Assembly (NCBI GenBank): GCA_903822115.1
Contig: CAIJNU010000106.1
Location: forward strand, 1-18,334
Origin: an uncultured Candidatus Peregrinibacteria bacterium
GTDB taxonomy: Bacteria > Patescibacteriota > Gracilibacteria > Peribacterales > Peribacteraceae
Direction: 5' to 3'
DNA: 18,334 nt
Shown: piece after piece, positions 6,686-13,607 of the stretch
Layout of the letters: each line of letters begins with the position of its first letter
How positions within the stretch are numbered: the stretch's first letter is position 1
The notes under the pieces: model-generated
What the model was told of the DNA's origin: nothing
Database searches by the model: none
The model's input: the letters and a program-made list of their open reading frames with translations, nothing else
Translations under genes and position numbers: made by a program

Positions 6686-7662
6686 AGTCCGACAAGTTCC
6701 CGCACATTCTCCATCGTTTCCTCCGCGATCACTTTCGCCTTGCGTGCGCCTTCGGCGAGAATCTCATCGACTAACGCGGTCTTCTTCGCGTACTCCTCGC
6801 GCCTCTCGCGAAGCGGTGAAAAATGTTCGAGGAACGTCGCAAGCAGTCTCTTCTTCGCCTCGCCATAGGCCAAACCTCCCTCGTACTCCTCTGCCAGAGA
6901 TTCCTGCTGATGCTGCGTGAGGAAGAGACGATGAATCTGAAAAACGACACTCTTCTCCGGATTCTTCGGAGCGTCCACGCCTACCGAATCCGTCACGATG
7001 CCCATGATCGCCTTCTTGATCGCCGCCTCGGATCCGAAGAGCGGAATCGTATTGCCGTAACTCTTGCTCATCTTCTGTCCGTCGGTGCCCGGCACCACCG
7101 CGACATCCTCCCGGATGAGAGGCTCGGGGAGCGTGAAAGCTTTTCCGAACGTGTTGTTGAACTTCACCGCAATGTCCCGCGTGATCTCGAGGTGCTGTTT
7201 CTGATCCCGGCCCACCGGCACGAGATTGGCTTGGTAGAGCAGAATATCCGCCGCCATCAGAACCGGATACGTGAAGAGGCCGGCCGTCGCCGCGATCCCC
7301 TTGGACACCTTCTCCTTGTAGCTCACCGCACGCTCGAGCAGACCCATCGGCGTCACCGTCGAGAGGATCCACATGAGCTCGGTGTGCTCGGGAACGTCGG
7401 ACTGGAAGTAGATGATGGACTTCTGGGGATCGAATCCGCACGCGAGGTAATCGAGGACGATGTCACGTCGCGCCTGTCGGAGCAGTTCCCCGCTCTGCAG
7501 GGTCGTGAGCGCGTGGAGATCGGCGATGAAGAAGAAACTTTGATCCGCTTTGCCCTGAAAATCCAGATTCGGCTTGATCGAACCGAAATAATTTCCCAGG
7601 TGCAATTGGCCGGAGGGCTGAATGCCGGAGAGGACGCGTAGGGGCGAGGGGGACGCTTTCAT
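6682..7662 (-). CDS. trpS: Tryptophanyl-tRNA synthetase
   Basis: A 326-residue class I aminoacyl-tRNA synthetase that charges tRNA-Trp. It has GIQPSGQLHLGNYFGSI (13-29), with HLGN as the HIGH-like motif, the tryptophan-pocket region DLHALTTL and ILSTVTPMGLLERAVSYKEK, VGRDQKQHLEITRDIA (150-165), and KMSKS at 197-201. Length is normal for bacterial TrpS. The start ATG at 7662 has a TATTAT hexamer 6 nt upstream and no Shine-Dalgarno. It forms a two-gene unit with maf. Confidence 0.97.
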   Translation of the reverse strand: MKASPSPLRVLSGIQPSGQLHLGNYFGSIKPNLDFQGKADQSFFFIADLHALTTLQSGELLRQARRDIVLDYLACGFDPQKSIIYFQSDVPEHTELMWILSTVTPMGLLERAVSYKEKVSKGIAATAGLFTYPVLMAADILLYQANLVPVGRDQKQHLEITRDIAVKFNNTFGKAFTLPEPLIREDVAVVPGTDGQKMSKSYGNTIPLFGSEAAIKKAIMGIVTDSVGVDAPKNPEKSVVFQIHRLFLTQHQQESLAEEYEGGLAYGEAKKRLLATFLEHFSPLRERREEYAKKTALVDEILAEGARKAKVIAEETMENVRELVGL

Positions 7663-7668
7663 GGGGAC

Positions 7669-7674
7669 ATAATA
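7669..7674 (-). promoter_or_regulatory. -10 element of trpS-maf (TATTAT)
   Basis: TATTAT ends 6 nt before the trpS ATG. No clear -35. Predicts a leaderless trpS mRNA. Confidence 0.5.
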
Positions 7675-7752
7675 AAGCTCTGTGACGCAATTGAGAATGG
7701 GGAATGGGAAACTCCCGGAATGGCAAAGACGAACTGGCGCGCGACCATTGCG

Positions 7753-8769
7753 TCAGTTCAGATCATTCTCAATGGAATGGAAGTATGCGCGAATGTCTTG
7801 CACAGTACTGAACTCCCCAAGAATCATCCTCTGCCCGAGCGGCCTCAGAATGCTCCTTGCGCTCTCATGCTGCGACGAAGGAAATTTCAATGCCCCATCC
7901 AACCGCGCGAGGGTCGAAGCCCCGGCGTGCCGCAGCGAACGACGTTCGAGTTCCGCGAGGTGCGGCACTTTCGTTATCTCTGAGTACGCCCGCCAAAAAT
8001 CTTCAATGGCAGAGATGTACGCTCCGCATCGATTTGGGTGAACCAGAGCGAAATGTACATACATACCGATCAAAAATCCGCAATCAAATGCAGGATCTCC
8101 GAAGTGCGCAAACTCGAAATCAATGACGAGGACATCGCCACGCGGGCACACGAAGATATTGTTCGGTTTGTAATCGCAATGAACGATACACATCTTGGTG
8201 AGTAACAACTCGTCTGCCAGCGCATCCGCACACAATTGAATCTCGGGAATGTGCGAGATGTTGTGATACGTTATCGGAAAGCGAATTTTTTCGAGGACAT
8301 CCGTGCTTGAAAGTTCCCGACGAGCGTCATCGTTTCCGAAGGAAACACTGTGCATCTGAGCCAAAATTTGGCCTACGCGACGAGAAATCTTCGGTTCCAC
8401 TTTCCCCTGCAGTAAATCATCCGATAGCAATCGAGCCCCCTCCGGAGCGACCTTGAGCGCAAGAACGCAGAACACCGAATCATAGAACAGTACTTCCGGG
8501 AGATACGTCGCGTCCCCGACGAGCCTCCTCATTAATTGGATGGCTCTCGCTTCCGTTTCCAATCTCCCATCCACTTCCTGCGCAACCGCTATCCCCTTGG
8601 TTTTTCGCTGCGCATGCTTACAGAAAATTTGCGTCTTGGAGGTCACGACGATGTAGGGATAATTCGTGAGTCCCGCTTCAACCGGCTTCATCTCAAGGAC
8701 TTCTTCCAGCGAGCCGATCACCCCGTTTTTCAGGAGCGCGCCCATGATGGCCTCCTTTGCTTCCTCCAT
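7753..8769 (-). CDS. APH-family phosphotransferase (aminoglycoside/choline/methylthioribose-kinase-like)
   Basis: Protein-kinase-like fold of the APH superfamily. Numbered from the chosen ATG at 8769 (338 residues), it has a glutamate in LETEARAIQLM (about 70-80), the catalytic loop VHCDYKPNNIFV (H197, D199, N204) and the metal-binding VIDFEFAHFGDPAFD (D217), followed by a helical C-terminal half. The DFEFAHFGDPAFD pattern is reminiscent of methylthioribose-kinase and homoserine-kinase-like members, but the substrate is not predictable. An in-frame ATG at 8811 would add 14 residues. I prefer 8769 because TATCAT lies 8 nt upstream and the alternative has no such signal. It is transcribed alone, 90 bp upstream of trpS. 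Alternatives include a fructosamine- or choline-kinase-like enzyme. Confidence 0.8.
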   Translation of the reverse strand: MEEAKEAIMGALLKNGVIGSLEEVLEMKPVEAGLTNYPYIVVTSKTQIFCKHAQRKTKGIAVAQEVDGRLETEARAIQLMRRLVGDATYLPEVLFYDSVFCVLALKVAPEGARLLSDDLLQGKVEPKISRRVGQILAQMHSVSFGNDDARRELSSTDVLEKIRFPITYHNISHIPEIQLCADALADELLLTKMCIVHCDYKPNNIFVCPRGDVLVIDFEFAHFGDPAFDCGFLIGMYVHFALVHPNRCGAYISAIEDFWRAYSEITKVPHLAELERRSLRHAGASTLARLDGALKFPSSQHESARSILRPLGQRMILGEFSTVQDIRAYFHSIENDLN

Positions 8770-8777
8770 ACGAAGCC

Positions 8778-8783
8778 ATGATA
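8778..8783 (-). promoter_or_regulatory. -10 element of the APH-family kinase (TATCAT)
   Basis: TATCAT, 8 nt before the ATG at 8769. This spacing decided the start. No convincing -35. Confidence 0.4.
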
Positions 8784-8837
8784 TCAAGAAACAACGTTGA
8801 CCGTGATCCATCTTCAGAGCGCTATTGTTTCATCCAT

Positions 8838-9506
8838 TCACCTTCCACCTCCGAGTTTCTTCACTGCGACTTCGAAGGACTGCGGAAGGGGGGCGGCGAT
8901 GCGCACCTGCTCTCCCGTAATCGGATGCGTGAAGGTCAGAGAGAGCGCGTGGAGGAAGAATCGGTGGCAGCGCAGCGCCCGCGAGAACGTGCGATTGAAT
9001 TTGTGATCACCATAGATGGTATCGAGCGCGAGCGGATGCCCGATCGCCGCGAGATGACGGCGGATCTGATGATGGCGGCCGGTTTCGATTTGAGCTTCGA
9101 CATACGTGGTGGTCGGGAAGCGATTGAGCACGCGAAATATCGTCTTCGCGGGAATCTTCTCCCCTCCCACGCGCGCGGGAAGCGGGAAGGTAACCTCGCC
9201 TTTTTCCCTTGGAATATGACCTTTGACAATCGTGCGGTACGTCTTCACCCACGGTTTCGCGCCGCTCTTCATCGCCGCAAGCGCCGCCTCGAACGCCTGC
9301 TTCGTCCGCGCGAACAGCACGATGCCAGAAGTCTCGAAATCCAGGCGATTGAGCGGACGAAGGCCGGGTTCGGTCTTCTTCAGAAAATCGAGGAGCGGGA
9401 GTTTGCCCACCGGCCCCTTCCCCTTCACTACGAGCTCGCCAGACAGCTTCTGCACTGCGAGGAAGGAATCATCCCGGTAGAGAATGCGATCGACATTGAC
9501 GGGCAT
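8838..9506 (-). CDS. RluA-family pseudouridine synthase
   Basis: A 222-residue protein that converts uridine to pseudouridine in rRNA or tRNA. It contains NRLDFETSGIVLFART (53-68), with catalytic D56 in the HRLDxxTSG motif, then KTYRTIVKG, and IETGRHHQIRRHLAAIGHPL, the RluA motif III. There is no N-terminal S4 domain, and length is short, like RluA/TruC-type enzymes. The target site cannot be predicted. A TACACT hexamer lies 6 nt upstream of the ATG. It is divergent from the ABC transporter with 72 bp between starts. Confidence 0.93.
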   Translation of the reverse strand: MPVNVDRILYRDDSFLAVQKLSGELVVKGKGPVGKLPLLDFLKKTEPGLRPLNRLDFETSGIVLFARTKQAFEAALAAMKSGAKPWVKTYRTIVKGHIPREKGEVTFPLPARVGGEKIPAKTIFRVLNRFPTTTYVEAQIETGRHHQIRRHLAAIGHPLALDTIYGDHKFNRTFSRALRCHRFFLHALSLTFTHPITGEQVRIAAPLPQSFEVAVKKLGGGR

Positions 9507-9512
9507 GGGAGG

Positions 9513-9518
9513 AGTGTA
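9513..9518 (-). promoter_or_regulatory. -10 element of the pseudouridine synthase (TACACT)
   Basis: TACACT ends 6 nt before the ATG. Shares the 72-bp divergent intergenic space with the ABC transporter promoter. Confidence 0.45.
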
Positions 9519-9566
9519 CAGGAAATTTTCACAGCCTATTGCTTGATCCTTGCATAAAATGAACGC

Positions 9567-9572
9567 TATCCT
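9567..9572 (+). promoter_or_regulatory. -10 element of the ABC transporter operon (TATCCT)
   Basis: TATCCT ends 6 nt before the ATG at 9579. TTGATC 18 bp upstream could act as a weak -35. Confidence 0.45.
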
Positions 9573-9578
9573 GCGCTC

Positions 9579-10376
9579 ATGTCAGCGATCATCGAGGTGG
9601 AGAATCTCACCAAGAAATTCAAAGACTTCACCGCCGTCAACGGCATCACCTTCTCGGTTGAACAGAGCGATATTTTCGCATTTCTCGGCCCCAACGGAGC
9701 CGGCAAGACCACGACCATCAAAATGCTCACGACGTTGCTCAAGCCCACGAGCGGGACAATAAAGATCAACGGATTCGATCCGATGATCGATAAAGATGCC
9801 GTCCGCAAGAGCTTCGGCATAGTATTTCAGGATCCGAGCCTCGACGATGAACTCACGGCATGGGAGAACATGGAATTCCACGGCGTCCTCTACCACGTTC
9901 CGAAGGAACTCCGGCGCAAACGCATCGACGAACTCCTCGAGATCGTCGAGCTGAACGATCGCCGCAATAATCTCGTTAAACAATTTTCCGGAGGCATGAA
10001 GCGACGACTCGAGATCGCGCGCGGCCTCCTCCACCACCCCAAGGTACTCTTCCTCGACGAGCCGACGATCGGCCTCGATCCCCAGACCCGCAATCACCTC
10101 TGGCAATACGTCATCGATCTCAATAAAGAAGAAGGCATTACCGTCTTCCTGACGACACACTACATGGAGGAAGCGGAGAAGGTGGCGCGCAAGATTGCCA
10201 TCATCGATCACGGCAATATCGTGGCTCAGGGAAGCGCAGAAGTCCTGAGAGAACAGACGAAGAGCGACTCACTGGAAAACGCCTTCCTCGCCCTCACGGG
10301 CAAAGCGATCCGCGACGAAGACGCGAGCGGCATCGATGCCATGCGACAGCGTCACCGCATGTGGACCAAGCGATAA
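9579..10376 (+). CDS. ABC transporter ATP-binding protein, DrrA/ABC-2 type
   Basis: A 265-residue ATPase with Walker A GPNGAGKTT (37-45), Q-loop VFQDPSLDDELT, signature QFSGGMKRRLEIARGL (135-150), Walker B VLFLDEPTIGLD (156-167) and the switch histidine in LTTHYMEEAE. The IVFQDPSLDDELTAWENMEFHG segment is typical of the DrrA (daunorubicin-resistance) subfamily. It would energise the membrane protein encoded 13 nt downstream. Likely substrates are drugs, lipids or polysaccharides; none can be named. The TATCCT hexamer 6 nt before the start implies a leaderless mRNA. Confidence 0.95.
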   Translation: MSAIIEVENLTKKFKDFTAVNGITFSVEQSDIFAFLGPNGAGKTTTIKMLTTLLKPTSGTIKINGFDPMIDKDAVRKSFGIVFQDPSLDDELTAWENMEFHGVLYHVPKELRRKRIDELLEIVELNDRRNNLVKQFSGGMKRRLEIARGLLHHPKVLFLDEPTIGLDPQTRNHLWQYVIDLNKEEGITVFLTTHYMEEAEKVARKIAIIDHGNIVAQGSAEVLREQTKSDSLENAFLALTGKAIRDEDASGIDAMRQRHRMWTKR

Positions 10377-10389
10377 CTCCCTCTCCCTT

Positions 10390-11139
10390 ATGAACGTCGT
10401 CTACATCCTGTGGCTCAGACAACTCAAGCGTACCTTCCGCTCCAAGTCGCGCGTCATCGGATCTCTGGGGCAACCGCTGCTTTTCCTCTTTGCGCTCGGC
10501 TTCGGATTCGGACCCATCTACGCCAAGGCAAATGCGGGTGCGAATTACATGGATGTCATCGCTCCGGGCGTCATGGCAATGGGCATCCTCTTCACCGCGG
10601 TCTTCTCCGGCATCGAGATCATCTGGGATCGACAGTTCGGCTTCCTCAAGGAGACGCTCGTCGCTCCCACCTCGCGCATGAACATCATGATCGGACGCAC
10701 ACTCGGCGGCGCCACCATCGCCTCCATCCAAGGCATCATCATCTTCTGCTTCACTTTCATCGCGGGCTTCAGGCCAACGAGCTACATGATGCTGCCTGTC
10801 GCTCTCCTCATCGTCTTCCTCATCGCCGTGCTCTTCACCGCGCTCGGCACGGCCATCGCCTCCGTCCTCTCCGACTTCCAAGGATTCCAACTCGTCATGA
10901 ACTTCCTCGTCATGCCGCTCTTCTTCCTCTCGGGAGCTCTCTTTCCCCTGCAGAATCTCCCAACGGTTCTGGCCATCATCGTCCGCATCGATCCCCTCTC
11001 CTACGGCGTGGATGGGCTGCGCGGAGCGCTGATCCCGCCGGCGCATTTGGGGCTTCCTCTCGATCTCACTGTGCTCGGCGCCATCACGTTGCTCCTCCTC
11101 ATCATTGGGAGTTACCTGTTCTCGCGCATCGAAGCGTAA
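10390..11139 (+). CDS. ABC-2 type transporter permease, DrrB-like
   Basis: A 249-residue integral membrane protein with about six hydrophobic segments. It opens MNVVYILWLRQLKRTFRSKS, then SLGQPLLFLFALGFGFGP, and later FLVMPLFFLSGALFPLQNLP and PLSYGVDGLRGALI, the family's conserved C-terminal signatures. An in-frame upstream ATG at 10336 lies inside the ATPase gene and would add an 18-residue non-hydrophobic extension. I chose 10390, which begins 13 nt after the ATPase stop and gives the usual cytoplasmic N-terminus. No Shine-Dalgarno is present, only a pyrimidine stretch. Forms an exporter with the preceding ATPase. Confidence 0.95.
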   Translation: MNVVYILWLRQLKRTFRSKSRVIGSLGQPLLFLFALGFGFGPIYAKANAGANYMDVIAPGVMAMGILFTAVFSGIEIIWDRQFGFLKETLVAPTSRMNIMIGRTLGGATIASIQGIIIFCFTFIAGFRPTSYMMLPVALLIVFLIAVLFTALGTAIASVLSDFQGFQLVMNFLVMPLFFLSGALFPLQNLPTVLAIIVRIDPLSYGVDGLRGALIPPAHLGLPLDLTVLGAITLLLLIIGSYLFSRIEA

Positions 11140-11198
11140 GGAGAAATTGCCCGCGGAGAAATCGCTCGCTATGCTCGAAGTTGCTTTCTTGATTCCGC

Positions 11199-12059
11199 AT
11201 GTTCGATAACTCCATTGAGACCTCTCCACTCCCGTCTCCCGATGAACAAGATTCGATAGATATAACGAGGTTAAAACTGCAGGAACTACGTAACTCCGTG
11301 GCGTCGTATCGGGTGAAATCCGGAGACACGCTGAGTAGCATCGCGAAAAAATTGTCGAAGGAGCGCGGAATTGGGATATCGGTGAAGACTCTGGAATCAC
11401 TCAACAGCAATGTCGATCCCCGGAAGCTGCGCATCGGTCAGCAACTCAATATCCCGCAGTCGCAAGCGCAGCCAGCGGCTCCGCGGGAGGAAACTAAAAC
11501 CGTCAAACGCGCGGAAGCCAAAGAGCAAAATGAATCCCCTCCGAACGTGTTCGTTGCGCGCGTGATTTTCTCGGAAGCGGGAGCGGAAGTGGACGACAAG
11601 GACCGCGAGCTCATCGCGAACGTCATCAAAAATCGCATCGGAATGAAGGGGATGCTCCGCGGCGCTCCGCCCCTTCCGGAGAATCGCGAACCGACGATCG
11701 CAGACCAGATGGAGCAAGTGGTGCGCACACCGCATGCATTCTCCTGCATCGGCGACCCCAACAATTCCAATTGGGAACGTTCCGCGCATCCCGAACTCAT
11801 GAAGGGCAGAGAGAAAGAAGCGTGGGAACATGCGCTTCGCCTCTCGACAGGCGATTTCGCCATCCGCAACACGTCAGTCATCTTCTACCACGACCGCTAC
11901 CACTGGGTCACGCCGCGCAACAAAACCCCCGGCACGAAAAAAGAGAGATCCCAGCGGATTCGAGAGGAAATTATGAAACCCAAATCCTGGAACGACGTGA
12001 TAGAAGTAACGGGAGTGAGCGAGCGCTTCAAATTTTACAAAAAAGAATCGCGAGTCTAA
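11199..12059 (+). CDS. LysM domain + SleB-like cell-wall hydrolase
   Basis: A 286-residue protein. A LysM peptidoglycan-binding domain lies at about 37-86 (YRVKSGDTLSSIAKKL ... LRIGQQLNIP), then a charged linker (87-115), then a SleB/CwlJ-type hydrolase domain from about 117: VARVIFSEAGAEV with the candidate catalytic Glu at 126, LIANVIKNRIG, and HAFSCIGDPNNSNW (179-192). Such enzymes cleave peptidoglycan glycan strands. No signal peptide or membrane segment is visible before the LysM, so export is unexplained. No TAnnnT lies within 9 nt of the ATG; a TATGCT at 11170-11175 would give a short leader, or it may be read through from the ABC operon. It converges on the small gene at 12071. Confidence 0.85.
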   Translation: MFDNSIETSPLPSPDEQDSIDITRLKLQELRNSVASYRVKSGDTLSSIAKKLSKERGIGISVKTLESLNSNVDPRKLRIGQQLNIPQSQAQPAAPREETKTVKRAEAKEQNESPPNVFVARVIFSEAGAEVDDKDRELIANVIKNRIGMKGMLRGAPPLPENREPTIADQMEQVVRTPHAFSCIGDPNNSNWERSAHPELMKGREKEAWEHALRLSTGDFAIRNTSVIFYHDRYHWVTPRNKTPGTKKERSQRIREEIMKPKSWNDVIEVTGVSERFKFYKKESRV

Positions 12060-12070
12060 CGGTAATTCAA

Positions 12071-12268
12071 TCAAGCTGCTTTCTTATCATGCAAGAGACC
12101 AGAGAGCTCGAGCCACTGCGTGAATGTTATTCGATGCTCCCGTGCCCGCATCGCAAGTCCCTTCTCCGTCATTCTCACAGCCAACCCTCGATCCGGGTTG
12201 TTCTCGGGGATTTTGGCGACTCTTCTCACTGCAGTTTCATACTCAGGGTAACTCTTTTCTTGTGTCAT
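12071..12268 (-). CDS. Small protein of unknown function (65 aa)
   Basis: MTQEKSYPEYETAVRRVAKI opens a short charged protein with predicted helical segments and no membrane stretch. I do not recognise a family. Support for reality comes from a promoter with TTGCAA and TATACC hexamers 16 bp apart, the latter 7 nt before the ATG, matching the start architecture of secure genes nearby. It ends 11 bp from the convergent hydrolase gene. Confidence 0.5.
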   Translation of the reverse strand: MTQEKSYPEYETAVRRVAKIPENNPDRGLAVRMTEKGLAMRAREHRITFTQWLELSGLLHDKKAA

Positions 12269-12275
12269 CGGGGAT

Positions 12276-12303
12276 GGTATACACCGGGTAATCCGATTTG
12301 CAA
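12276..12303 (-). promoter_or_regulatory. Promoter of the 65-aa gene (TTGCAA-16-TATACC)
   Basis: -35 TTGCAA at 12298-12303, 16-bp spacer, -10 TATACC at 12276-12281, ending 7 nt before the ATG. Confidence 0.5.
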
Positions 12304-12341
12304 CAGAATCTTGATTCGATGGATCATTACTACCAGAATCC

Positions 12342-12950
12342 TCAATCCTCGGGAATCAGATCAAGCACCCTCTGATTCGATAATCTCTGATAGAGGGAAC
12401 TGTCGAGCTTTCTCAGTTCTCTTCGAACGACACCATTGTAATGCTCATGGTAGTAGTCCAGGGCATCACCGATGACACGCTGCGCAGCCCGCTCCCGAGA
12501 GGGCACTTCGATAATGACGTTGTCGTCGAGCATACGCTGATAGAGACTATGATCTATCGTCGCCAGCTCCCCACGCCTCAGACCCTCATAGTGAGCATGG
12601 TAGTAATCAAGAGGATGATCGAGGCTGCGCCCGCCCCTGCGCATGGGAACAAAAATGATGGAACCGTCCTCGATAAGACGTCGATGGAGCTGGGGATCTC
12701 TTTCTGCGAGGTCTTCGCGCATGACGCCTTCATATCGACTGCGGTAAACGGCAATGGAGTCCGTGATGACACGGGCATTTGTCGGCAAGTTGTTGAGGAG
12801 ACCTTCGCGTCGGAGTTTCTTGTAGAGATGGGCATCAACATTCTGAAGCTCCCCGCGCGCCACTCCGTCGTAATACTTCTTGTAAAAGGCCAAAGGATCT
12901 TTGAAGAGCGGATCGTGGCGGTTGAAGTGGGGTATCTGGTCTTTTCCCAT
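12342..12950 (-). CDS. Protein of four tandem 39-residue repeats, unknown function
   Basis: 202 residues from the ATG at 12950. Residues 18-56, 64-102, 112-150 and 162-200 are four diverged copies of a motif roughly D-x-L-x-Y-Y-x-x-H-Y-x-G-x-x-R-x-E-L, then D-x-x-L-Y-x-R-L and a closing hydrophobic-Pro. Linkers are 7-11 residues, some basic. I know no function; a helical nucleic-acid- or protein-binding repeat is only a guess. Start choice: an ATG at 13007 has AAAGGA 5-6 nt upstream and would add 19 residues, but a near-perfect promoter (TTGACA-17-TTATAT) lies between the two ATGs and ends 6 nt before 12950, so I prefer the shorter leaderless form. Confidence 0.75.
   Translation of the reverse strand: MGKDQIPHFNRHDPLFKDPLAFYKKYYDGVARGELQNVDAHLYKKLRREGLLNNLPTNARVITDSIAVYRSRYEGVMREDLAERDPQLHRRLIEDGSIIFVPMRRGGRSLDHPLDYYHAHYEGLRRGELATIDHSLYQRMLDDNVIIEVPSRERAAQRVIGDALDYYHEHYNGVVRRELRKLDSSLYQRLSNQRVLDLIPED
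12351..12899 (-). repeat. Four tandem coding repeats of 39 residues
   Basis: Repeat starts are 46-50 codons apart. The most alike copies are the third (HPLDYYHAHYEGLRRGEL) and fourth (DALDYYHEHYNGVVRREL). Conservation is at protein level; the DNA copies have diverged. Confidence 0.8.
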
Positions 12951-12956
12951 GAAAAG

Positions 12957-12985
12957 ATATAATAAGTATTTTGAATTATTGTCAA
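12957..12985 (-). promoter_or_regulatory. Strong sigma-70-like promoter of the repeat protein (TTGACA-17-TTATAT)
   Basis: Perfect -35 TTGACA at 12980-12985, 17-bp AT-rich spacer, -10 TTATAT at 12957-12962, ending 6 nt before the ATG at 12950. This is the best consensus promoter in the window. Confidence 0.65.
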
Positions 12986-13040
12986 GATTGGCACGTGGAG
13001 TGGCCATATAAATCCTTTGATCGAAAATGAAAGTTTCCAA

Positions 13041-13472
13041 TCACTTCGCCCTACGACCTCTTCCATCTATCACACCTTTCACCTGTCCCCGCACATCCTC
13101 TGCAATGCGCTCCGCAGTTCTGTCATGCACATCGATGCCATGGAGCCTTTCACCGACCACCCTCGTAATATCGGCGATAACATTCCGCAGATTCCCGTTG
13201 AGATCGGGAACATGGAGGTAGACATCCTGCGCGGAGCCGGACTTTCGAAAAATGAGCTTGAGCGCGTCTCTGTGATTCGGATCGTTATGAAGGCGAATCG
13301 TCACGGAAGGACTCCCTCCGCGTGCGTGCTTGATGACGCTCGGCCGCACCGTGTCGAACCATGACAACCGCCCCAACCCCCGCACAACATCATCTGCGCC
13401 ATCGATCAGCGTTGTGTGACCACCGCTCACCCGATCGCCGTGCACATGGCCTTTTTGGTGCCCAAGACCCAT
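13041..13472 (-). CDS. Small protein of unknown function, possibly DUF2103-like (143 aa)
   Basis: MGLGHQKGHVHGDRVSGGHT opens a 143-residue basic protein with no membrane segment. The His-rich N-terminus and GGHTTLIDGADDVVRGLGRL, followed by a beta-rich SVTIRLHND and QDVYLHVPD, recall DUF2103, a predicted metal-binding family, but I hold this only weakly. The promoter is strong: TTGTAA, 16 bp, extended -10 TGcTATAAA, and 6 nt to the ATG. Its TGA is 90 bp upstream of the preferred start of the repeat protein, so the two genes could also be partly co-transcribed. Confidence 0.6.
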   Translation of the reverse strand: MGLGHQKGHVHGDRVSGGHTTLIDGADDVVRGLGRLSWFDTVRPSVIKHARGGSPSVTIRLHNDPNHRDALKLIFRKSGSAQDVYLHVPDLNGNLRNVIADITRVVGERLHGIDVHDRTAERIAEDVRGQVKGVIDGRGRRAK

Positions 13473-13478
13473 AGTACA

Positions 13479-13506
13479 TTTATAGCATAGTATTTTTTAT
13501 TTACAA
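13479..13506 (-). promoter_or_regulatory. Promoter of the 143-aa gene (TTGTAA-16-TATAAA, extended -10)
   Basis: -35 TTGTAA at 13501-13506, -10 TATAAA at 13479-13484 preceded by TGC, ending 6 nt before the ATG at 13472. Confidence 0.6.
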
Positions 13507-13517
13507 GAATGGCGAAC

Positions 13518-13538
13518 AACCTTCGCTGCGCGAAGGTT
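13518..13538. repeat. Perfect 9-bp palindrome (hairpin)
   Basis: AACCTTCGC and GCGAAGGTT flank a TGC loop. It abuts the CCA end of the tRNA fragment at 13538-13560. No T-run follows on either strand, so it is not a classical intrinsic terminator. Confidence 0.7.
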
Positions 13539-13560
13539 GGTGGGCGGCATAGGAGTTGAA
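13538..13560 (-). pseudogene. Truncated tRNA 3' end (T-loop to CCA)
   Basis: On the minus strand the 23 nt read TTCAACT (a perfect T-loop, TTCRANY), CCTAT (3' half of the T-stem), GCCGCCC (acceptor 3' strand), A (discriminator) and CCA. The upstream bases (AACCA) cannot pair with CCTAT, so the tRNA body is missing. A complete gene would begin GGGCGGC; its identity cannot be told. It lies 47 bp downstream of an intact tRNA-Val on the same strand. May be an integration scar or tRNA-derived repeat. Confidence 0.6.
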
Positions 13561-13561
13561 T

Positions 13562-13583
13562 GGTTCGACAAGCTCACCACAGG
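13562..13583. repeat. REP-like motif (GACAAGCTCA core)
   Basis: The stretch GGTTCGACAAGCTCACCACA resembles the TTCGACAAGCTCAGG-type interspersed motif seen in many bacterial genomes. Only one copy is in this window, so dispersal cannot be shown here. Confidence 0.35.
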
Positions 13584-13607
13584 CTCTACGACTTTCGGAT
13601 GTGAACA

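Noticed and set aside
6823..7641. 272-codon plus-strand open frame opposite trpS
   Set aside because: Arg/His/Glu-rich shadow of trpS, which has all family motifs.
10294..11400. 368-codon minus-strand open frame opposite the ABC permease
   Set aside because: Highly acidic/basic low-complexity shadow of hydrophobic permease codons.
12951..13007. Longer start of the repeat protein (ATG 13007, with AAAGGA upstream)
   Set aside because: A near-consensus promoter lies between this ATG and the next at 12950, and the added 19 residues are not part of the repeats. Kept as an alternative because it has the window's only good Shine-Dalgarno.
13518..13583. CRISPR repeat or array
   Set aside because: The palindrome and REP-like motif each occur once; there are no regularly spaced copies.
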